From Ruegeria spongiae (lineage in GTDB: Bacteria > Pseudomonadota > Alphaproteobacteria > Rhodobacterales > Rhodobacteraceae): a stretch of DNA of 64,000 bases. The stretch lies in assembly GCF_023502395.1 (NCBI RefSeq), contig NZ_JAMFMB010000019.1, positions 34,390 to 98,389 on the forward strand, given 5' to 3'. Position numbers and translations under genes: made by a program. Each line of letters begins with the position of its first letter. The first letter of the stretch is position 1. Positions 1 through 10,012 of the stretch are shown here, in pieces. The notes beneath the pieces were generated by a model, which was given only the letters and a program-made list of their open reading frames with translations, was not told where the DNA came from and made no database searches.

Positions 1-108
1 GGATCGGGGCAGCGCCTGATTCTGCTGCGGTGCGGCAAGCTCGTCGCAACCGGCAAGCAGGGCCAGCGCGAGGGCGGCGATACGGACCTTAGAGGTCCAT
101 GTATTCAT
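1..108 (-). CDS. Putative lipoprotein, N-terminal part (cut by window edge)
   Basis: Reading down from an ATG at 106-108 on the minus strand gives a typical lipoprotein signal: a basic N-terminus (MNTWTSKVR), a hydrophobic stretch rich in Ala and Leu, and a lipobox ending LLAGC. It would be exported by Sec and lipidated on that Cys. The coding region runs off the window after 36 codons, so the mature domain is unseen. It overlaps the 3' end of ilvD by 20 bases in another frame, suggesting translational coupling to ilvD. Function is unknown; the call rests only on the signal peptide and the overlap. Confidence 0.5.
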   Translation of the reverse strand, partial: MNTWTSKVRIAALALALLAGCDELAAPQQNQALPRS

Positions 109-1822
109 GCTTTTCAGCCTTGCCGCCGGGGTGGGTCACCGCGCCCTTGTAAGTCTCGCCGACAAGCTGCGCGTATTTCCACAGCGCGCCCGAGGCATAG
201 ATCGTCTCGCGCGGGCCGGACCATGCCGCCTTGCGCGCGGCAAGCTCATCGTCGCTGAGGTCGACCGTGATCGCGCCTTCCATGGCGTTGAGCGTGATCA
301 TGTCGCCGTTCTGCAGCAGGGCGATGGGGCCGCCATGAGCCGCCTCTGGTCCGACATGACCGACGCAGAAGCCGCGCGTCGCGCCCGAGAAGCGACCATC
401 GGTGATCAGCGCCACCTTCTTGCCCATGCCCTGACCGGACAGCGCCGCCGTGGTCGCCAGCATCTCGCGCATGCCGGGACCGCCTGACGGGCCTTCGTTG
501 CGGATGACGAACACGTCGCCTTCCGCGTATTCGCGTTTCTGCACCGCATCAAAGGCGTCCTGTTCACATTCGAACACCCGCGCCGGGCCGGTGAAGCTGA
601 GTTGTTCCTCGCTCATGCCCGCGATCTTCACGATGGCGCCTTCGGGGGCCAGATTGCCTTTCAGGCCAACAACACCACCCGTGGTCGAGAGCGGGGTTTC
701 CACCGGATGGATGACTCGCCCATCTGCGGCGCGGTCGATCTTCTCCAGTTCCTCGCCCATGGAATAACCCGAGGCAGTCATGCAATCCTCGTGCAGCAAC
801 CCGGCCTTGCTGAGCTCTTTCATCACCGCTGGCACACCGCCCGCCTCATAGAGGTCTTTGGCCACGAACTGCCCGCCGGGCTTGAGGTCAACGAAATAGG
901 GCGTGTCGCGGAAGATTTCACAGACATCTTCCAGATAGAAATCGATCCCCGCCTCATGCGCCATGGCAGGCAGGTGCAGACCGGCATTGGTCGACCCGCC
1001 GGTGCAGGCCACGATCCGCGCGGCGTTTTCCAGCGACTTGAGCGTCACGATATCGCGGGCGCGGATGTTCTTTTCGATCAGGTTCATTACCGCCTCACCC
1101 GAGGCCTCGGCATATTGGTCGCGGCTCTCGTAGGGGGCTGGCGCACCGGACGAGTTGAACAGCGCCAGACCGATCGCCTCGGACACGCAGGCCATGGTGT
1201 TGGCAGTAAACTGGCCGCCGCAGGCCCCGGCGCTGGGACAGGCGACCTGTTCCAGCTTTTCCAGCTCGCAGGTGGTCATGTTGCCCGCCTGATGCTGGCC
1301 GACCGCCTCGAACACGTCCTGAACGGTAACATCCTTGCCTTCCAGACGGCCCGGCAGGATCGAACCACCATAGATGAAGACCGACGGCACGTTCAGCCGG
1401 ATCATCGCCATCATCATCCCCGGCAACGACTTGTCGCAGCCCGCCAGACCAACGATGGCGTCATAGCAATGGCCGCGCATGGTCAGCTCGACCGTGTCGG
1501 CAATCGCCTCGCGCGAGGCAAGTGACGAGCGCATGCCCTCGTGCCCCATGGCGATGCCGTCGGTCACGGTGATGGTGGTGAACTCGCGCGGGGTGCCGCT
1601 GGCGGCCTTGACGCCAAGCTTGACCGCCTGCGCCTGACGGCTGAGCGCGATGTTGCAGGGCGCGGCCTCGTTCCAGCAGGTGGCGACGCCGATCAGCGGC
1701 TGATGAATTTCGTCCTCGCTGATACCCATCGCATAAAGGTAGGACCGGTGCGGCGCGCGCTCTGGCCCCTCGGTCACATGGCGGCTGGGCAATTTGGACT
1801 TGTCGAACTTGCGCTTGAGCAT
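89..1822 (-). CDS. ilvD: Dihydroxy-acid dehydratase
   Basis: Iron-sulfur dehydratase of valine, leucine and isoleucine synthesis, making 2-keto acids from 2,3-dihydroxy acids in the cytosol. Cluster and metal ligands are visible: the [10 protein letters not shown] segment, [20 protein letters not shown], and [15 protein letters not shown] further on. The start is placed at the [15 protein letters not shown] methionine (1822), which has a GGGAG ribosome site just upstream and gives 577 residues, in the usual family range; an upstream in-frame Met would add 22 unconserved residues. The 3' end overlaps a lipoprotein gene. Confidence 0.95.
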   Translation of the reverse strand: MLKRKFDKSKLPSRHVTEGPERAPHRSYLYAMGISEDEIHQPLIGVATCWNEAAPCNIALSRQAQAVKLGVKAASGTPREFTTITVTDGIAMGHEGMRSSLASREAIADTVELTMRGHCYDAIVGLAGCDKSLPGMMMAMIRLNVPSVFIYGGSILPGRLEGKDVTVQDVFEAVGQHQAGNMTTCELEKLEQVACPSAGACGGQFTANTMACVSEAIGLALFNSSGAPAPYESRDQYAEASGEAVMNLIEKNIRARDIVTLKSLENAARIVACTGGSTNAGLHLPAMAHEAGIDFYLEDVCEIFRDTPYFVDLKPGGQFVAKDLYEAGGVPAVMKELSKAGLLHEDCMTASGYSMGEELEKIDRAADGRVIHPVETPLSTTGGVVGLKGNLAPEGAIVKIAGMSEEQLSFTGPARVFECEQDAFDAVQKREYAEGDVFVIRNEGPSGGPGMREMLATTAALSGQGMGKKVALITDGRFSGATRGFCVGHVGPEAAHGGPIALLQNGDMITLNAMEGAITVDLSDDELAARKAAWSGPRETIYASGALWKYAQLVGETYKGAVTHPGGKAEKHEYMDL

Positions 1823-2010
1823 GGCTGGACTCCCGGAAGAATGGTTCAGATGGCAATAGCCCCCTGCCGCGGGCGACACAAGTGGCATGGAAATCCATTG
1901 ATCCCCGCGTCTTGTAATCCACCGGGCCAGTGCTTACCGTCCGTCATCCGGTGACAGTGGGATTTCCGCGCCGTGCCGTGGACGTTTTTACCTGAAACAA
2001 GGGACGGGTG

Positions 2011-5000
2011 ATGGAACCCACACTGTTTTCATTCATCTGGAAGCATTCGAAACGGCAGCAGCTTTATCTGCTGATGCTGACGGTGATCTCGTTCCCGTTC
2101 CTCTATGCCTCGCTGGAACTGCCCAAGCGCATCATCAACGATGCCATTGGCGCTACGACGGGTGTGATCAATCTATGGGGATTCGACCTGACGCAAGTGC
2201 AGTATCTGCTGGTGCTGTGTTTTGCGTTTCTGGCCACGGTGATCGCCAGCGGTTTCATGAAAATGCGTATCAACACGAAGAAGGGCGTGTTGTCGGAACG
2301 GATGCTGCGGCGGCTGCGCTATCAGCTGATCAGCCGCATGATGCGCTTTCCGCGACCCTATTTTGCCACCACCAGCCAGGGCGAGCTGGTCTCGATGATC
2401 ACCTCCGAGGCCGAACCGATGGGCGGGTTGATGGGCGATGCGGTGGCGCAGCCGGTGTTCCAGCTGGGGCAAATGCTGACCATCGTGACCTTCCTGTTCA
2501 TGCAGAGCGTCTGGTTCGGGCTGGCCTCGATCGCGCTGATCCCGCTGCAGGCCTGGCTGATCCCGATGCTGCAGCGCCAGATCAACCTGCTGAACAAGGA
2601 CCGCATCCAGCAGGTCCGCCGCCTGTCATCAGAGATCGGCGAAAGCGCAGCCGGTATCTCGGACCTGCGCGCCAATGGTGGCTGGCGCTACCGAATGGCG
2701 ATTTTCACCAACCGGCTGGGCAAGCTGTTCGATATCCGGTTCAGGATTTATCAGAAGAAATTCTTCATGAAGTTCCTGAACAATCTGATCACTCAGATGA
2801 CGCCGTTCCTCTTCTACTCGGCGGGCGGCTATCTGGCGATCAAGGGAGAGATTACGGTGGGCGCGCTGGTGGCAGCCCTTGCCGCCTACAAGGACCTGTC
2901 CAGCCCGTGGAAAGAGCTGCTGACCTATTACAACCAGGTGCAGGACATGTCACTGCGCTGGGAGATCGTGACCGAGCGGTTTGCCCCGCGCAACATGATC
3001 CCGTCCAAGCTGTTCGACGGCGAACCGGCGGATATTCCCCACCTGACCGGCGCGATCGAGATGCGCAACGTGACGGTGCGCGATCAGGACGGCAACACCA
3101 TCCTCGAAGACGTCAACATGACCATCCCGCCCGGCGCGCGGGTGGCGGTCCGGTCAAGTCGGCAATCCGAACGCAGCGCCATCGCGCAACTGCTGACCCG
3201 CGAGATGCTACCGACCCATGGGGATGTCCTCCTCTCCGGGCATAATGTGAAAGAGCTGCATCAGTCGGTGATTGCCGCGCGCGTAGGATACGCCCATTCG
3301 CGCCCCTATCTGTTTGACGGCACGCTGGGTGACAACCTGCTGATGCCGCTGCGGACCAAACCGCAACATGATGCGGACCATGAACATCCGCGCCCACCCG
3401 ACCGGCGGCAGGCAGAGGCGCTCCGCGCGGGCAATAGCGGCGATTCGCTGGATGAGAACTGGCTTGATCCAAGCCTTGCCGGCCTGCCTGATGGCGAGGG
3501 CATCCGCGACTGGTGGTTCCAGCTGGTCGAGGCGATGGGGATCGACGAATTCATGCTGCGCCGCACCTTGCGGTCCCGGCTCGACCCGGACCTGCATCGC
3601 GTGCTTGCCCGCGATGTCGTGGCTCTGCGCGGCAAGGTCCGCGAGGCCATCGCGGCACGCGGGCTGGAGGATCTGGTCAACCGCTTCGACCGCGAGACGT
3701 TCAACCCGTCGGTGGCCATCAGCGGCAACCTTCTCTTTGCCGAGCCGACCGGTGATCTGCAGGCCGAGGCGCTTGTCAAAAACGGTGAATTCATCGCGAT
3801 GATGGAAGAGCTTGGTCTCGATGACGAGGCCGTGATGATCGCCACCACGGTGATTGACGACCTGCGGCAGACCTTTGGCCGCGATGGCATTGACCACCCG
3901 CTGTTCCAGCGTCTGGGGCTGGATGAGGACATCTACCGCCGATTGCTCGACATTGCCGAGCGCCGCGAAGAGGATGGCGATCAGGCCCTGAGCGACGACG
4001 AAGAAGCCTTGCTGGTGGCGGTGCCCTTCCTGCTGACCGCCGAACAGATCGGCCCCAGCTTTTCGGACGCGTTCAAGGACAAGATCCTCGCCATGCGCCG
4101 CGCCCATGCCGACCGGCTGACCGAGGCCTCGCATGGCATGTTCGAGACCATCCGCGAGGACCGCTACCTGCCCCGTTTGAGTGTCGCCGAAAACGCGCTG
4201 TTCGGGCGGGTGTCGCAGATGGCGGGCGCGCGCGCCGAAGAGATCGAGGATGTGGTCGCCGAGGTGTTGACCGAGGCCGGGCTGCGCCGCCGCCTGGCGG
4301 CAATCATCTACGACCTGCCTTCGGGATTGGGCGGCAACAGTCTGCCCACCGTGTTCCAGGAACGAACCGCCTTTTCCCGGGCGGGCATCAAGCGCCCCGA
4401 TATCCTGATCCTCGACAAGGCGCTGGCCAGCCACGATTCCCAGAGCCGGTTGCGCACCCGGCAACGCCTGCGCGAATTGCTCCCGAAATCGATCATGATC
4501 TTCATGGAAGACAGCTTTGCCCACCCCGAGGCCTATGACCTGTTCATCGAAATCGAAAACGGTCGCATCGACGGTGTGGCGGGGGTTCAGATGGACGGTC
4601 TGGACGAGAGCGGTGCGGCGGATCTGAGCCGCAAGCTCAACATCATCGCGGGAACCGACCTGTTCGGCAACCTGAACGCCCGCAACCAGAAGCTTCTGGC
4701 CTATTCGGCGCAATGGTACGAGGTCGGGGCAGGGCAGACGATCTTTGCCGCCGGGCAGCAGGCCGATGCCGCCTATCTCTGTGTCGAGGGCAGCGCCCTG
4801 CTGCGCTGGCCCGGCCAAGAGGACGACGCCCGCATCATAAGCGAGATCGAACCCGGCCGCCTGATCGGCGACCTGTCGATCATCATGCGCCGGACCCGGA
4901 GCATGAATCTGGTGGCGCAGGAGGACAGCAAGTTTCTCAGGATCGGCGGCGAGGAACTCCGTGCGGTGATCGAAAGCGATGCCGAGGTGGCCGTGCAATT

Positions 5001-5136
5001 GCTGGAAACCGTCTCGGGCTATCTGATGGGGGCCGGAGAGCGTATTCAGGACATCATAAACAGCGGTTATGATCCCGATCTTAGGAACATGCCCGACGTG
5101 ATGCGCACAGATGCAGGTGACCCACGCAATGATTGA
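2011..5136 (+). CDS. ABC exporter-like membrane protein with degenerate ATPase and cNMP-binding-like domain
   Basis: This 1041-residue protein starts with a six-helix ABC exporter membrane domain (about residues 15-330). A nucleotide-binding-domain-like region follows, but every ATPase motif is eroded. The Walker A position reads VRSSRQSERSA (about 380-390) with no Gly-Lys-Ser/Thr. The Q-loop reads GYAHSRPYLFDGTL. The signature reads LPSGLGGNSLP. Walker B reads ILILDKALASHD (about 798-809) with Lys for the catalytic Glu, and the H-loop His is missing. Roughly 300 extra residues are inserted between the Walker A and signature positions. The C-terminus (about 880-1010) resembles a cyclic-nucleotide-binding domain. 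ATG 2011 follows an AAGGGA site; GTG 2008 is an alternative. It overlaps the next gene by 8 bases. Function unknown; a pseudo-ABC scaffold or sensor is possible. Confidence 0.75.
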   Translation: MEPTLFSFIWKHSKRQQLYLLMLTVISFPFLYASLELPKRIINDAIGATTGVINLWGFDLTQVQYLLVLCFAFLATVIASGFMKMRINTKKGVLSERMLRRLRYQLISRMMRFPRPYFATTSQGELVSMITSEAEPMGGLMGDAVAQPVFQLGQMLTIVTFLFMQSVWFGLASIALIPLQAWLIPMLQRQINLLNKDRIQQVRRLSSEIGESAAGISDLRANGGWRYRMAIFTNRLGKLFDIRFRIYQKKFFMKFLNNLITQMTPFLFYSAGGYLAIKGEITVGALVAALAAYKDLSSPWKELLTYYNQVQDMSLRWEIVTERFAPRNMIPSKLFDGEPADIPHLTGAIEMRNVTVRDQDGNTILEDVNMTIPPGARVAVRSSRQSERSAIAQLLTREMLPTHGDVLLSGHNVKELHQSVIAARVGYAHSRPYLFDGTLGDNLLMPLRTKPQHDADHEHPRPPDRRQAEALRAGNSGDSLDENWLDPSLAGLPDGEGIRDWWFQLVEAMGIDEFMLRRTLRSRLDPDLHRVLARDVVALRGKVREAIAARGLEDLVNRFDRETFNPSVAISGNLLFAEPTGDLQAEALVKNGEFIAMMEELGLDDEAVMIATTVIDDLRQTFGRDGIDHPLFQRLGLDEDIYRRLLDIAERREEDGDQALSDDEEALLVAVPFLLTAEQIGPSFSDAFKDKILAMRRAHADRLTEASHGMFETIREDRYLPRLSVAENALFGRVSQMAGARAEEIEDVVAEVLTEAGLRRRLAAIIYDLPSGLGGNSLPTVFQERTAFSRAGIKRPDILILDKALASHDSQSRLRTRQRLRELLPKSIMIFMEDSFAHPEAYDLFIEIENGRIDGVAGVQMDGLDESGAADLSRKLNIIAGTDLFGNLNARNQKLLAYSAQWYEVGAGQTIFAAGQQADAAYLCVEGSALLRWPGQEDDARIISEIEPGRLIGDLSIIMRRTRSMNLVAQEDSKFLRIGGEELRAVIESDAEVAVQLLETVSGYLMGAGERIQDIINSGYDPDLRNMPDVMRTDAGDPRND

Positions 5137-6013
5137 CACGCCCTACGCCGCGCATGAGGCCCTCGTGGCCCCCTGCCGCCCCCGGCAGGCGCTCTGGCGC
5201 ATGCTGCTGGGGTTGGTGATCGTGTCGGTGACGCTGTTTGTCGGCTACACTGTGGTCTGGCGAGCGCTGGCGGCGGGATCGCATGAGCTTGCCATGTCCT
5301 TCATCACCGGCGATTCTGCAGCCGGGCTGCTGATGCTGCTCGCCAGCTTCGGCTTCATGACGCTTGGCGTCACGCTGGCAGTGCGCCAGTTGCAGCGCCG
5401 CAGCCTGCAAAGCGTGACCGGAGACCTGCGCCTGATGATCCGGCAGTTCTGGCAGGTGTTCAGGCTGTTGGTTCTGATGATGCTGGCGGTCTTTGTGTTG
5501 CCGCCTTACAGCTTCGGCGCGCCGCTGACGCCGAATCTGACGTTCGGTGCCTGGCTGTTCCTGCTTCCCCTGTCGCTGTTGGCGGTGCTGATCCAGGTCA
5601 GCGCCGAGGAAATCCTGTTTCGCGGGTACCTGCAGCAATCCCTTGCCGCGCGGTTCCGCAGCCCGCTGATCTGGATGCTGCTGCCCTCGATCCTGTTCGC
5701 TTTCGGCCATTATTCACCAGAACAGGCGGGAGAGAATGCCCTGCTTGTCGTTGCGTTGACCGGGATCTTCGGGTTGCTGATGGCCGATATCACGGCGCGG
5801 GCGGGTACGCTGGGCCCCGCCATCGCGCTGCATTTCACCAACAATGTCGTGGCGTTGCTGATCGTGGGCTTCCCTGACATGCTCAGCGGGCTGGCGCTTT
5901 ACCTCACGCCGTTCGACATGTCGGATACCGGCGCGCTGCGTTTGTGGCTGCTTGTGGACCTGGTCATGATGGTCTGCGCCTGGCTTGTGGCGCGCATTGG
6001 GTTGCGTCGCTGA
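5129..6013 (+). CDS. CPBP-family intramembrane (CAAX-type) protease
   Basis: Multi-pass inner-membrane protein of 294 residues with the three CPBP motifs in order: EEILFRG (EExxxR), then FAFGH (FxxxH), then LHFTNN (HxxxN). Members are Glu/His intramembrane metalloprotease-like proteins involved in prenyl-protein processing or bacteriocin immunity; the substrate here is not predictable. ATG 5129 is chosen because AGGTGA lies eight bases upstream, while ATG 5111 has no such site. It overlaps the end of the degenerate ABC gene by 8 bases, so the two are probably translated together and may act together in the membrane. Confidence 0.85.
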   Translation: MIDTPYAAHEALVAPCRPRQALWRMLLGLVIVSVTLFVGYTVVWRALAAGSHELAMSFITGDSAAGLLMLLASFGFMTLGVTLAVRQLQRRSLQSVTGDLRLMIRQFWQVFRLLVLMMLAVFVLPPYSFGAPLTPNLTFGAWLFLLPLSLLAVLIQVSAEEILFRGYLQQSLAARFRSPLIWMLLPSILFAFGHYSPEQAGENALLVVALTGIFGLLMADITARAGTLGPAIALHFTNNVVALLIVGFPDMLSGLALYLTPFDMSDTGALRLWLLVDLVMMVCAWLVARIGLRR

Positions 6014-6073
6014 TTGCAATTTCGGGCACGGCGTCTTATCTGGGCGCGTGCATGTTCGACCTGAGGTTCCTGA

Positions 6074-7009
6074 ATGAACTGGATCACCAACTATGTCCGG
6101 CCCCGGATCAACTCGATCTTTTCGCGCCGGGAGATGCCCGAGAACCTCTGGCATAAATGCAAAGAATGCGGAACCATGCTGTTCCATCGCGAGCTCAGCG
6201 ACAATCTGAACGTCTGCACCAATTGCGACCACCACATGGCGATCACCCCACGCGAGCGGTTCACCGCGCTGTTTGATGGCGGTGTCTTTACCGACGTGGC
6301 GGTGCCCGAGCCCAAAGCCGATCCGCTGCAGTTCCGCGATCAGAAGAAATATCCCGACCGTATGAAGGCGGCGCAGAAAGCCACCGGCGAGAAAGAGGCG
6401 ATGCTGGTCGCCAGAGGAGAGATCGGCCGCACGCCGATCATTGCCGCCGCCCAGGATTTCTCGTTCATGGGCGGGTCGATGGGGATGTATGTGGGCAATG
6501 CCATCATCGCTGCCGCGCAGGAGGCGGTGAGGCTGAAGCGCCCGCTGATCCTGTTTTCCGCCGCTGGCGGCGCGCGCATGCAGGAAGGCATCCTGTCGCT
6601 GATGCAGATGCCCCGCACCACCGTCGCGGTCGAGATGCTGAAAGAGGCGGGCCTGCCCTATATCGTGGTTCTGACCCATCCGACCACCGGCGGCGTCACC
6701 GCGTCTTATGCGATGCTGGGCGATGTGCATATCTCGGAACCCAACGCGCTGATCTGCTTTGCCGGGCCGCGCGTGATCGAACAGACCATCCGCGAGAAGC
6801 TGCCCGAAGGCTTTCAGCGCGCCGAATACCTGCTGGATCACGGCATGCTGGACCGGGTGACGAAACGGACCGAGATGCGCGATGAGTTGATCACCATCAC
6901 CCGGATGCTGATGAACCAGCCGCCTGCGGTGCGCGGCGATCTGCCTGCGCCCGAACCAGAGGCGGAGGCCACCAAAGCGCCCGTTGAAAAGGCACCGGCC
7001 AAGAAATGA
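6074..7009 (+). CDS. accD: Acetyl-CoA carboxylase carboxyltransferase subunit beta
   Basis: Beta subunit of the carboxyltransferase that makes malonyl-CoA for fatty acid synthesis, partnering AccA. The N-terminal zinc ribbon is clear ([10 protein letters not shown] then [10 protein letters not shown]), followed by the crotonase-like carboxyltransferase core with [11 protein letters not shown] and [18 protein letters not shown]. The Ala/Pro/Glu-rich tail after about residue 290 is variable in the family. It overlaps folC by four bases (ATGA), the usual accD-folC operon in alphaproteobacteria. Confidence 0.96.
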   Translation: MNWITNYVRPRINSIFSRREMPENLWHKCKECGTMLFHRELSDNLNVCTNCDHHMAITPRERFTALFDGGVFTDVAVPEPKADPLQFRDQKKYPDRMKAAQKATGEKEAMLVARGEIGRTPIIAAAQDFSFMGGSMGMYVGNAIIAAAQEAVRLKRPLILFSAAGGARMQEGILSLMQMPRTTVAVEMLKEAGLPYIVVLTHPTTGGVTASYAMLGDVHISEPNALICFAGPRVIEQTIREKLPEGFQRAEYLLDHGMLDRVTKRTEMRDELITITRMLMNQPPAVRGDLPAPEPEAEATKAPVEKAPAKK

Positions 7010-8280
7010 ACGCGGCACAATCCGACATCATCCTTGAGAGGATGATGGCGCTGCACCCCAAGATCATCGACCTGACGCTGGACCGGGTCTGGCACCTGCT
7101 TGCCGCGCTGGACAACCCGCAGCACAGGCTGCCGCCGGTCATCCATATCGCAGGAACCAATGGCAAGGGCTCAACCCTTGCGATGATCCGCGCCGGGCTG
7201 GAAGGGGCCGGGCTGCGCGCCCATGCCTATACCTCGCCGCACCTGGCGCGGTTTCACGAACGAATCCGCCTGGCCGGAACACTGATTTCCGAACCCGACC
7301 TGACGGCGGTTCTCGATGAATGTTACGCCGCCAACGATGGCGCCTCGATCACCTATTTCGAGATCACGACCATCGCCGGGCTGCTCGCTTTCTCGCGGGT
7401 TCCGGCGGATTACACCCTGCTCGAAGTGGGTCTGGGCGGCCGGCTGGACGCCACCAACGTGATCGACCATCCGGCGCTTTGTGTCATAACGCCGATCTCG
7501 GTCGATCATGAGCAGTTCCTTGGCGACACGATCACCAAGATCGCAACCGAGAAGGCCGGGATCATCAAGCGCGGCGTGCCGGTCATCGTCGGCCCGCAGC
7601 CTGAAGAGGCAATGGAGGTTATCGAGGCCACCGCTGCCCGACTCGGCGCGCCGATGCTCGCCTATGGTCAGCACTGGCATGCATATGAAGAACGCGAGCG
7701 GTTGATCTATCAGGACGAAACCGGGCTGCGTGACCTGCCGCTGCCGACTCTGCTGGGCGCGCATCAGGTTCAGAATTCCGGTGCGGCGCTGGCGGTTCTG
7801 CGTCACCTGAACCTGGGCGACGCCGCCTATGAGGCTGCCGTGACTCGCGCCGAATGGCCAGCGCGCATGCAGCGCCTCAGGACCGGCCCGCTGGTTGACA
7901 GCGCGCCCGAGGCCGAGCTCTGGCTTGATGGCGGTCACAATGCTGCCGCTGGCCATGCGCTGTCCGACCTGCTTGCACGGCTTCCGAAACGACCCACGCA
8001 TATGATCTGCGGCATGCTCAACACCAAGGATGTCACTGGCTACCTGTGCCCGCTGGCGGTGCAGGCCGACAGCCTGACCGCCGTGTCGATCCCGGGCGAG
8101 GCCAACACGCTGCCCGCCGCTGAGACCGCTGCCGCCGCGCAATCGGTTGGCCTGGCTGCGAGTACTGCAGATAGTGCTGCCGCCGCGCTGCAAGCGATCA
8201 CACGGACCGACCCCCAGGCCCGCGTACTGATATGCGGTTCGCTCTATCTGGCGGGTCATATCCTGCGCGAGAACGGCTGA
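7006..8280 (+). CDS. folC: Dihydrofolate synthase / folylpolyglutamate synthase
   Basis: Mur-ligase-type ATP enzyme that adds glutamate to dihydropteroate and to folates. It shows the P-loop [11 protein letters not shown] near residue 47, the omega-loop region [28 protein letters not shown], and a C-terminal [10 protein letters not shown]. Its 424 residues are normal. The ATG overlaps the accD stop (ATGA), so translation is coupled. Stem-loops follow the stop codon. Confidence 0.95.
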   Translation: MNAAQSDIILERMMALHPKIIDLTLDRVWHLLAALDNPQHRLPPVIHIAGTNGKGSTLAMIRAGLEGAGLRAHAYTSPHLARFHERIRLAGTLISEPDLTAVLDECYAANDGASITYFEITTIAGLLAFSRVPADYTLLEVGLGGRLDATNVIDHPALCVITPISVDHEQFLGDTITKIATEKAGIIKRGVPVIVGPQPEEAMEVIEATAARLGAPMLAYGQHWHAYEERERLIYQDETGLRDLPLPTLLGAHQVQNSGAALAVLRHLNLGDAAYEAAVTRAEWPARMQRLRTGPLVDSAPEAELWLDGGHNAAAGHALSDLLARLPKRPTHMICGMLNTKDVTGYLCPLAVQADSLTAVSIPGEANTLPAAETAAAAQSVGLAASTADSAAAALQAITRTDPQARVLICGSLYLAGHILRENG

Positions 8281-8314
8281 ACCCTTCTCTCGATTCTCCT
8301 GAGAATTTGGGGGT

Positions 8315-8350
8315 CCCCGCCGGAGAGGAGGGGGGTTCTCTCCGACGGGG
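8315..8350 (+). terminator. Strong stem-loop after folC
   Basis: A 13-base arm CCCCGCCGGAGAG (8315-8327) pairs with CTCTCCGACGGGG (8338-8350) with one internal mismatch and a 10-base G-rich loop. It begins 35 bases past the folC stop. A smaller perfect inverted repeat, ATTCTC-CT-GAGAAT, precedes it at 8293-8306. No T-run follows, so it is a candidate rather than a classic intrinsic terminator. Confidence 0.5.
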
Positions 8351-9231
8351 TAGGCCAGACCGGGTGTAGCTGCTGTGTCTGGCCCGCAGCGGGAATTACC
8401 GGACTAGAAGCCCGGCAGATCCTGCCGCAGCATCAAGGCGTGACCCGGAACAGAAATATTATCCCGGAAACTGATGGGGCGGGATCTGGGGGATAGATCC
8501 GGTGCCCCGACGCCTTGAAGCGTTCTGATGTCATTGCCTGCAAAAATTGCAGAACTGCTTTGCGAAACGCCAGCTAAGCTGGCGCCACTGCCAAGTTGAA
8601 CGTCGGTCGCGACTGCGTCATGCCTGTTGCGTCGCGTTGCACAGGTAAATCCGCCGTAACTGGCAGATGCCCGAACCTTCGTCACTTTATTTAGGGCCGA
8701 TCGGCCGGAAGTCACGCGCCAGCCACCTTCGCAACGCAGGTGCGAAGAGAGCCGTATTGACGGCGTGTTTTCCGTTACCTCGAACATGTCTGCCCCATTT
8801 TGCGCGTTTAGCGCTAGCTTGAAGTCCCTTTGGACGCTGAATCACCTGCGTCGCAAGTCCAAATACATTGATGACCGTATCATATCACACGGTGAGCGGA
8901 AATGCGCCTACGCAATTGCAGGTTGCTGGCAAAATTTGGCGCGAAACTGGACTTTAGTAAGCTTCGCCGCCCCTGTGACGCGGGAATTCTCCTTGCACAA
9001 TGCGGTTTGCGCCGATTTCCCCGAACACCCTGGCGAGCGTGATGATACGAGCCCATCCAAAGTCTATCGTCGCAAATGGCATTGAGAAACAGTCGAAATG
9101 CCCCGCAATTCAGTAATACCCGTATCAGGCGATTCGCTCGGCGGATCGAACCGGCAGATTTTCTGTATTGACCAAAACCAGAAGGCGCATGCCGCCCATT
9201 TCCATCACGGGTCCCATATCGGACAGCGCGG
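8351..9231. other. Long non-coding stretch between folC and hutC, rich in small hairpins
   Basis: About 880 bases with no convincing gene. Open frames at 8404-8787 (minus) and 8765-9085 (plus) have no recognisable domains and compositions unlike the neighbours. The left half carries several perfect 6-bp stems with 3-base loops: CGGCAG/CTGCCG (8413-8427), CTGCAA/TTGCAG (8538-8552) and GCCAGC/GCTGGC (8569-8583), plus a larger folded unit described separately. The right half (about 8700-9231) is more A+T-rich and shows nothing clear. Confidence 0.5.
8434..8517. ncRNA. Candidate structured RNA element
   Basis: The 8-base ends CAAGGCGT (8434-8441) and ACGCCTTG (8510-8517) are perfectly complementary and enclose an 84-base unit. 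Inside, GGGGC (8476-8480) pairs with GCCCC (8504-8508), and within that GGATCT (8482-8487) pairs with AGATCC (8495-8500). The nested pairing suggests a folded RNA, but the strand is undetermined and no known family is recognised. It could also be a decayed repeat element. Confidence 0.3.
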
Positions 9232-9933
9232 TCAGTACCGCGTGCGCATCTGATAGCCCTGATGAAAGGTCATGCGCACAAAGGTCACAGGCTCGGACCG
9301 GAACCAGGTCGTCCGTTCCATCTGAAACAGCGGCGTGCCCGTTGGGACGGCAAGAAATTCGCTCAGGCTTGCGCTTGCGGGCACCGCTGAAAACGCCACT
9401 TCCGCGTCCGAGAACGGAACCTCGGCCAACAGCCATTCGTTGGGGCCCACCGAAAGGAAGTCAGCCTCGATCACATGCGGAACAGCCTGGACATTGATCC
9501 AGCGTTCCTCGAACTGGAAAGGCCGGTCGTCAGCGAAGTGCATACAGCACAGATGCAGGACTTGCCCGGGGTCGGTCAGCCCGATCTTGGCCTGCAGCCA
9601 GGGCGGACAGGCCATCAGGTCCCGGCTGACCAGCGAATAGCGATAGGCGGCGTTCATCTCTTCGACGGTTTGGCGGACGACCGCTATTTCCAGCTTCGCC
9701 TGTTTGGTCGGGCTGAGAGCAACCCGCGTACCGCTCTTGCGCTTCCGGTCGACGATGCCGCGCTCGGCCAGTTCGCGCAGAGCGCGGTTAACGGTTGCAC
9801 GCGCACAGCCAAATTCGGCGGCCAGCTCAAGCTCGGTCGGCAGAACCGTTCCTTGAGGCCAGCGCCTGTTCTGGATGCGTGCAACAACCTCGTCGCGTAT
9901 GTCCTGATAACTGATGGTTTTGCGATCAGCCAT
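9232..9933 (-). CDS. hutC: GntR/HutC-family transcriptional repressor of histidine utilisation
   Basis: A 233-residue regulator with an N-terminal winged helix (YQDIRDEVVARIQNRRWPQG, then LPTELELAAEFGCARATVNRALRELAERGIVDRKRKSGTRV) and a C-terminal UTRA ligand domain. HutC proteins repress hut genes and are released by urocanate. It lies downstream of hutF on the same strand, and palindromic sites lie before hutC and between hutF and hutI, fitting autoregulation plus control of both hut arms. The specificity call comes from the neighbours. Confidence 0.88.
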   Translation of the reverse strand: MADRKTISYQDIRDEVVARIQNRRWPQGTVLPTELELAAEFGCARATVNRALRELAERGIVDRKRKSGTRVALSPTKQAKLEIAVVRQTVEEMNAAYRYSLVSRDLMACPPWLQAKIGLTDPGQVLHLCCMHFADDRPFQFEERWINVQAVPHVIEADFLSVGPNEWLLAEVPFSDAEVAFSAVPASASLSEFLAVPTGTPLFQMERTTWFRSEPVTFVRMTFHQGYQMRTRY

Positions 9934-9956
9934 TTCGCCCCCTGCGCATAAATCCG

Positions 9957-9975
9957 GGCATAATGATATTATGCC
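9957..9975. promoter_or_regulatory. Candidate HutC operator upstream of hutC
   Basis: A perfect inverted repeat, GGCATAAT and ATTATGCC around a GAT spacer, sits 24 bases upstream of the hutC start in the hutF-hutC gap. The position fits autoregulation by HutC. Its CATAA-type half-site resembles the one in the hutF/hutI promoter region. Binding is inferred. Confidence 0.45.
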
Positions 9976-10012
9976 TATGTTTTACAAGAAAGAGCCGAAC
10001 CGCGCCGATGGG

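Noticed and set aside
602..1525. Long plus-strand frame of 307 codons
   Set aside because: Antisense shadow of ilvD, whose motifs are complete on the other strand.
3208..5139. Minus-strand frame of 643 codons
   Set aside because: Antisense to the ABC-like gene; His/Gln-rich low-complexity translation typical of shadows in GC-rich DNA.
8404..8787. Minus-strand frame of 127 codons in the folC-hutC gap
   Set aside because: No family resemblance, no good ribosome site, and it is crossed by several perfect hairpins, which suits non-coding DNA better.
8765..9085. Plus-strand frame of 106 codons in the folC-hutC gap
   Set aside because: Composition and Cys/His scatter look random and no ribosome site is evident.
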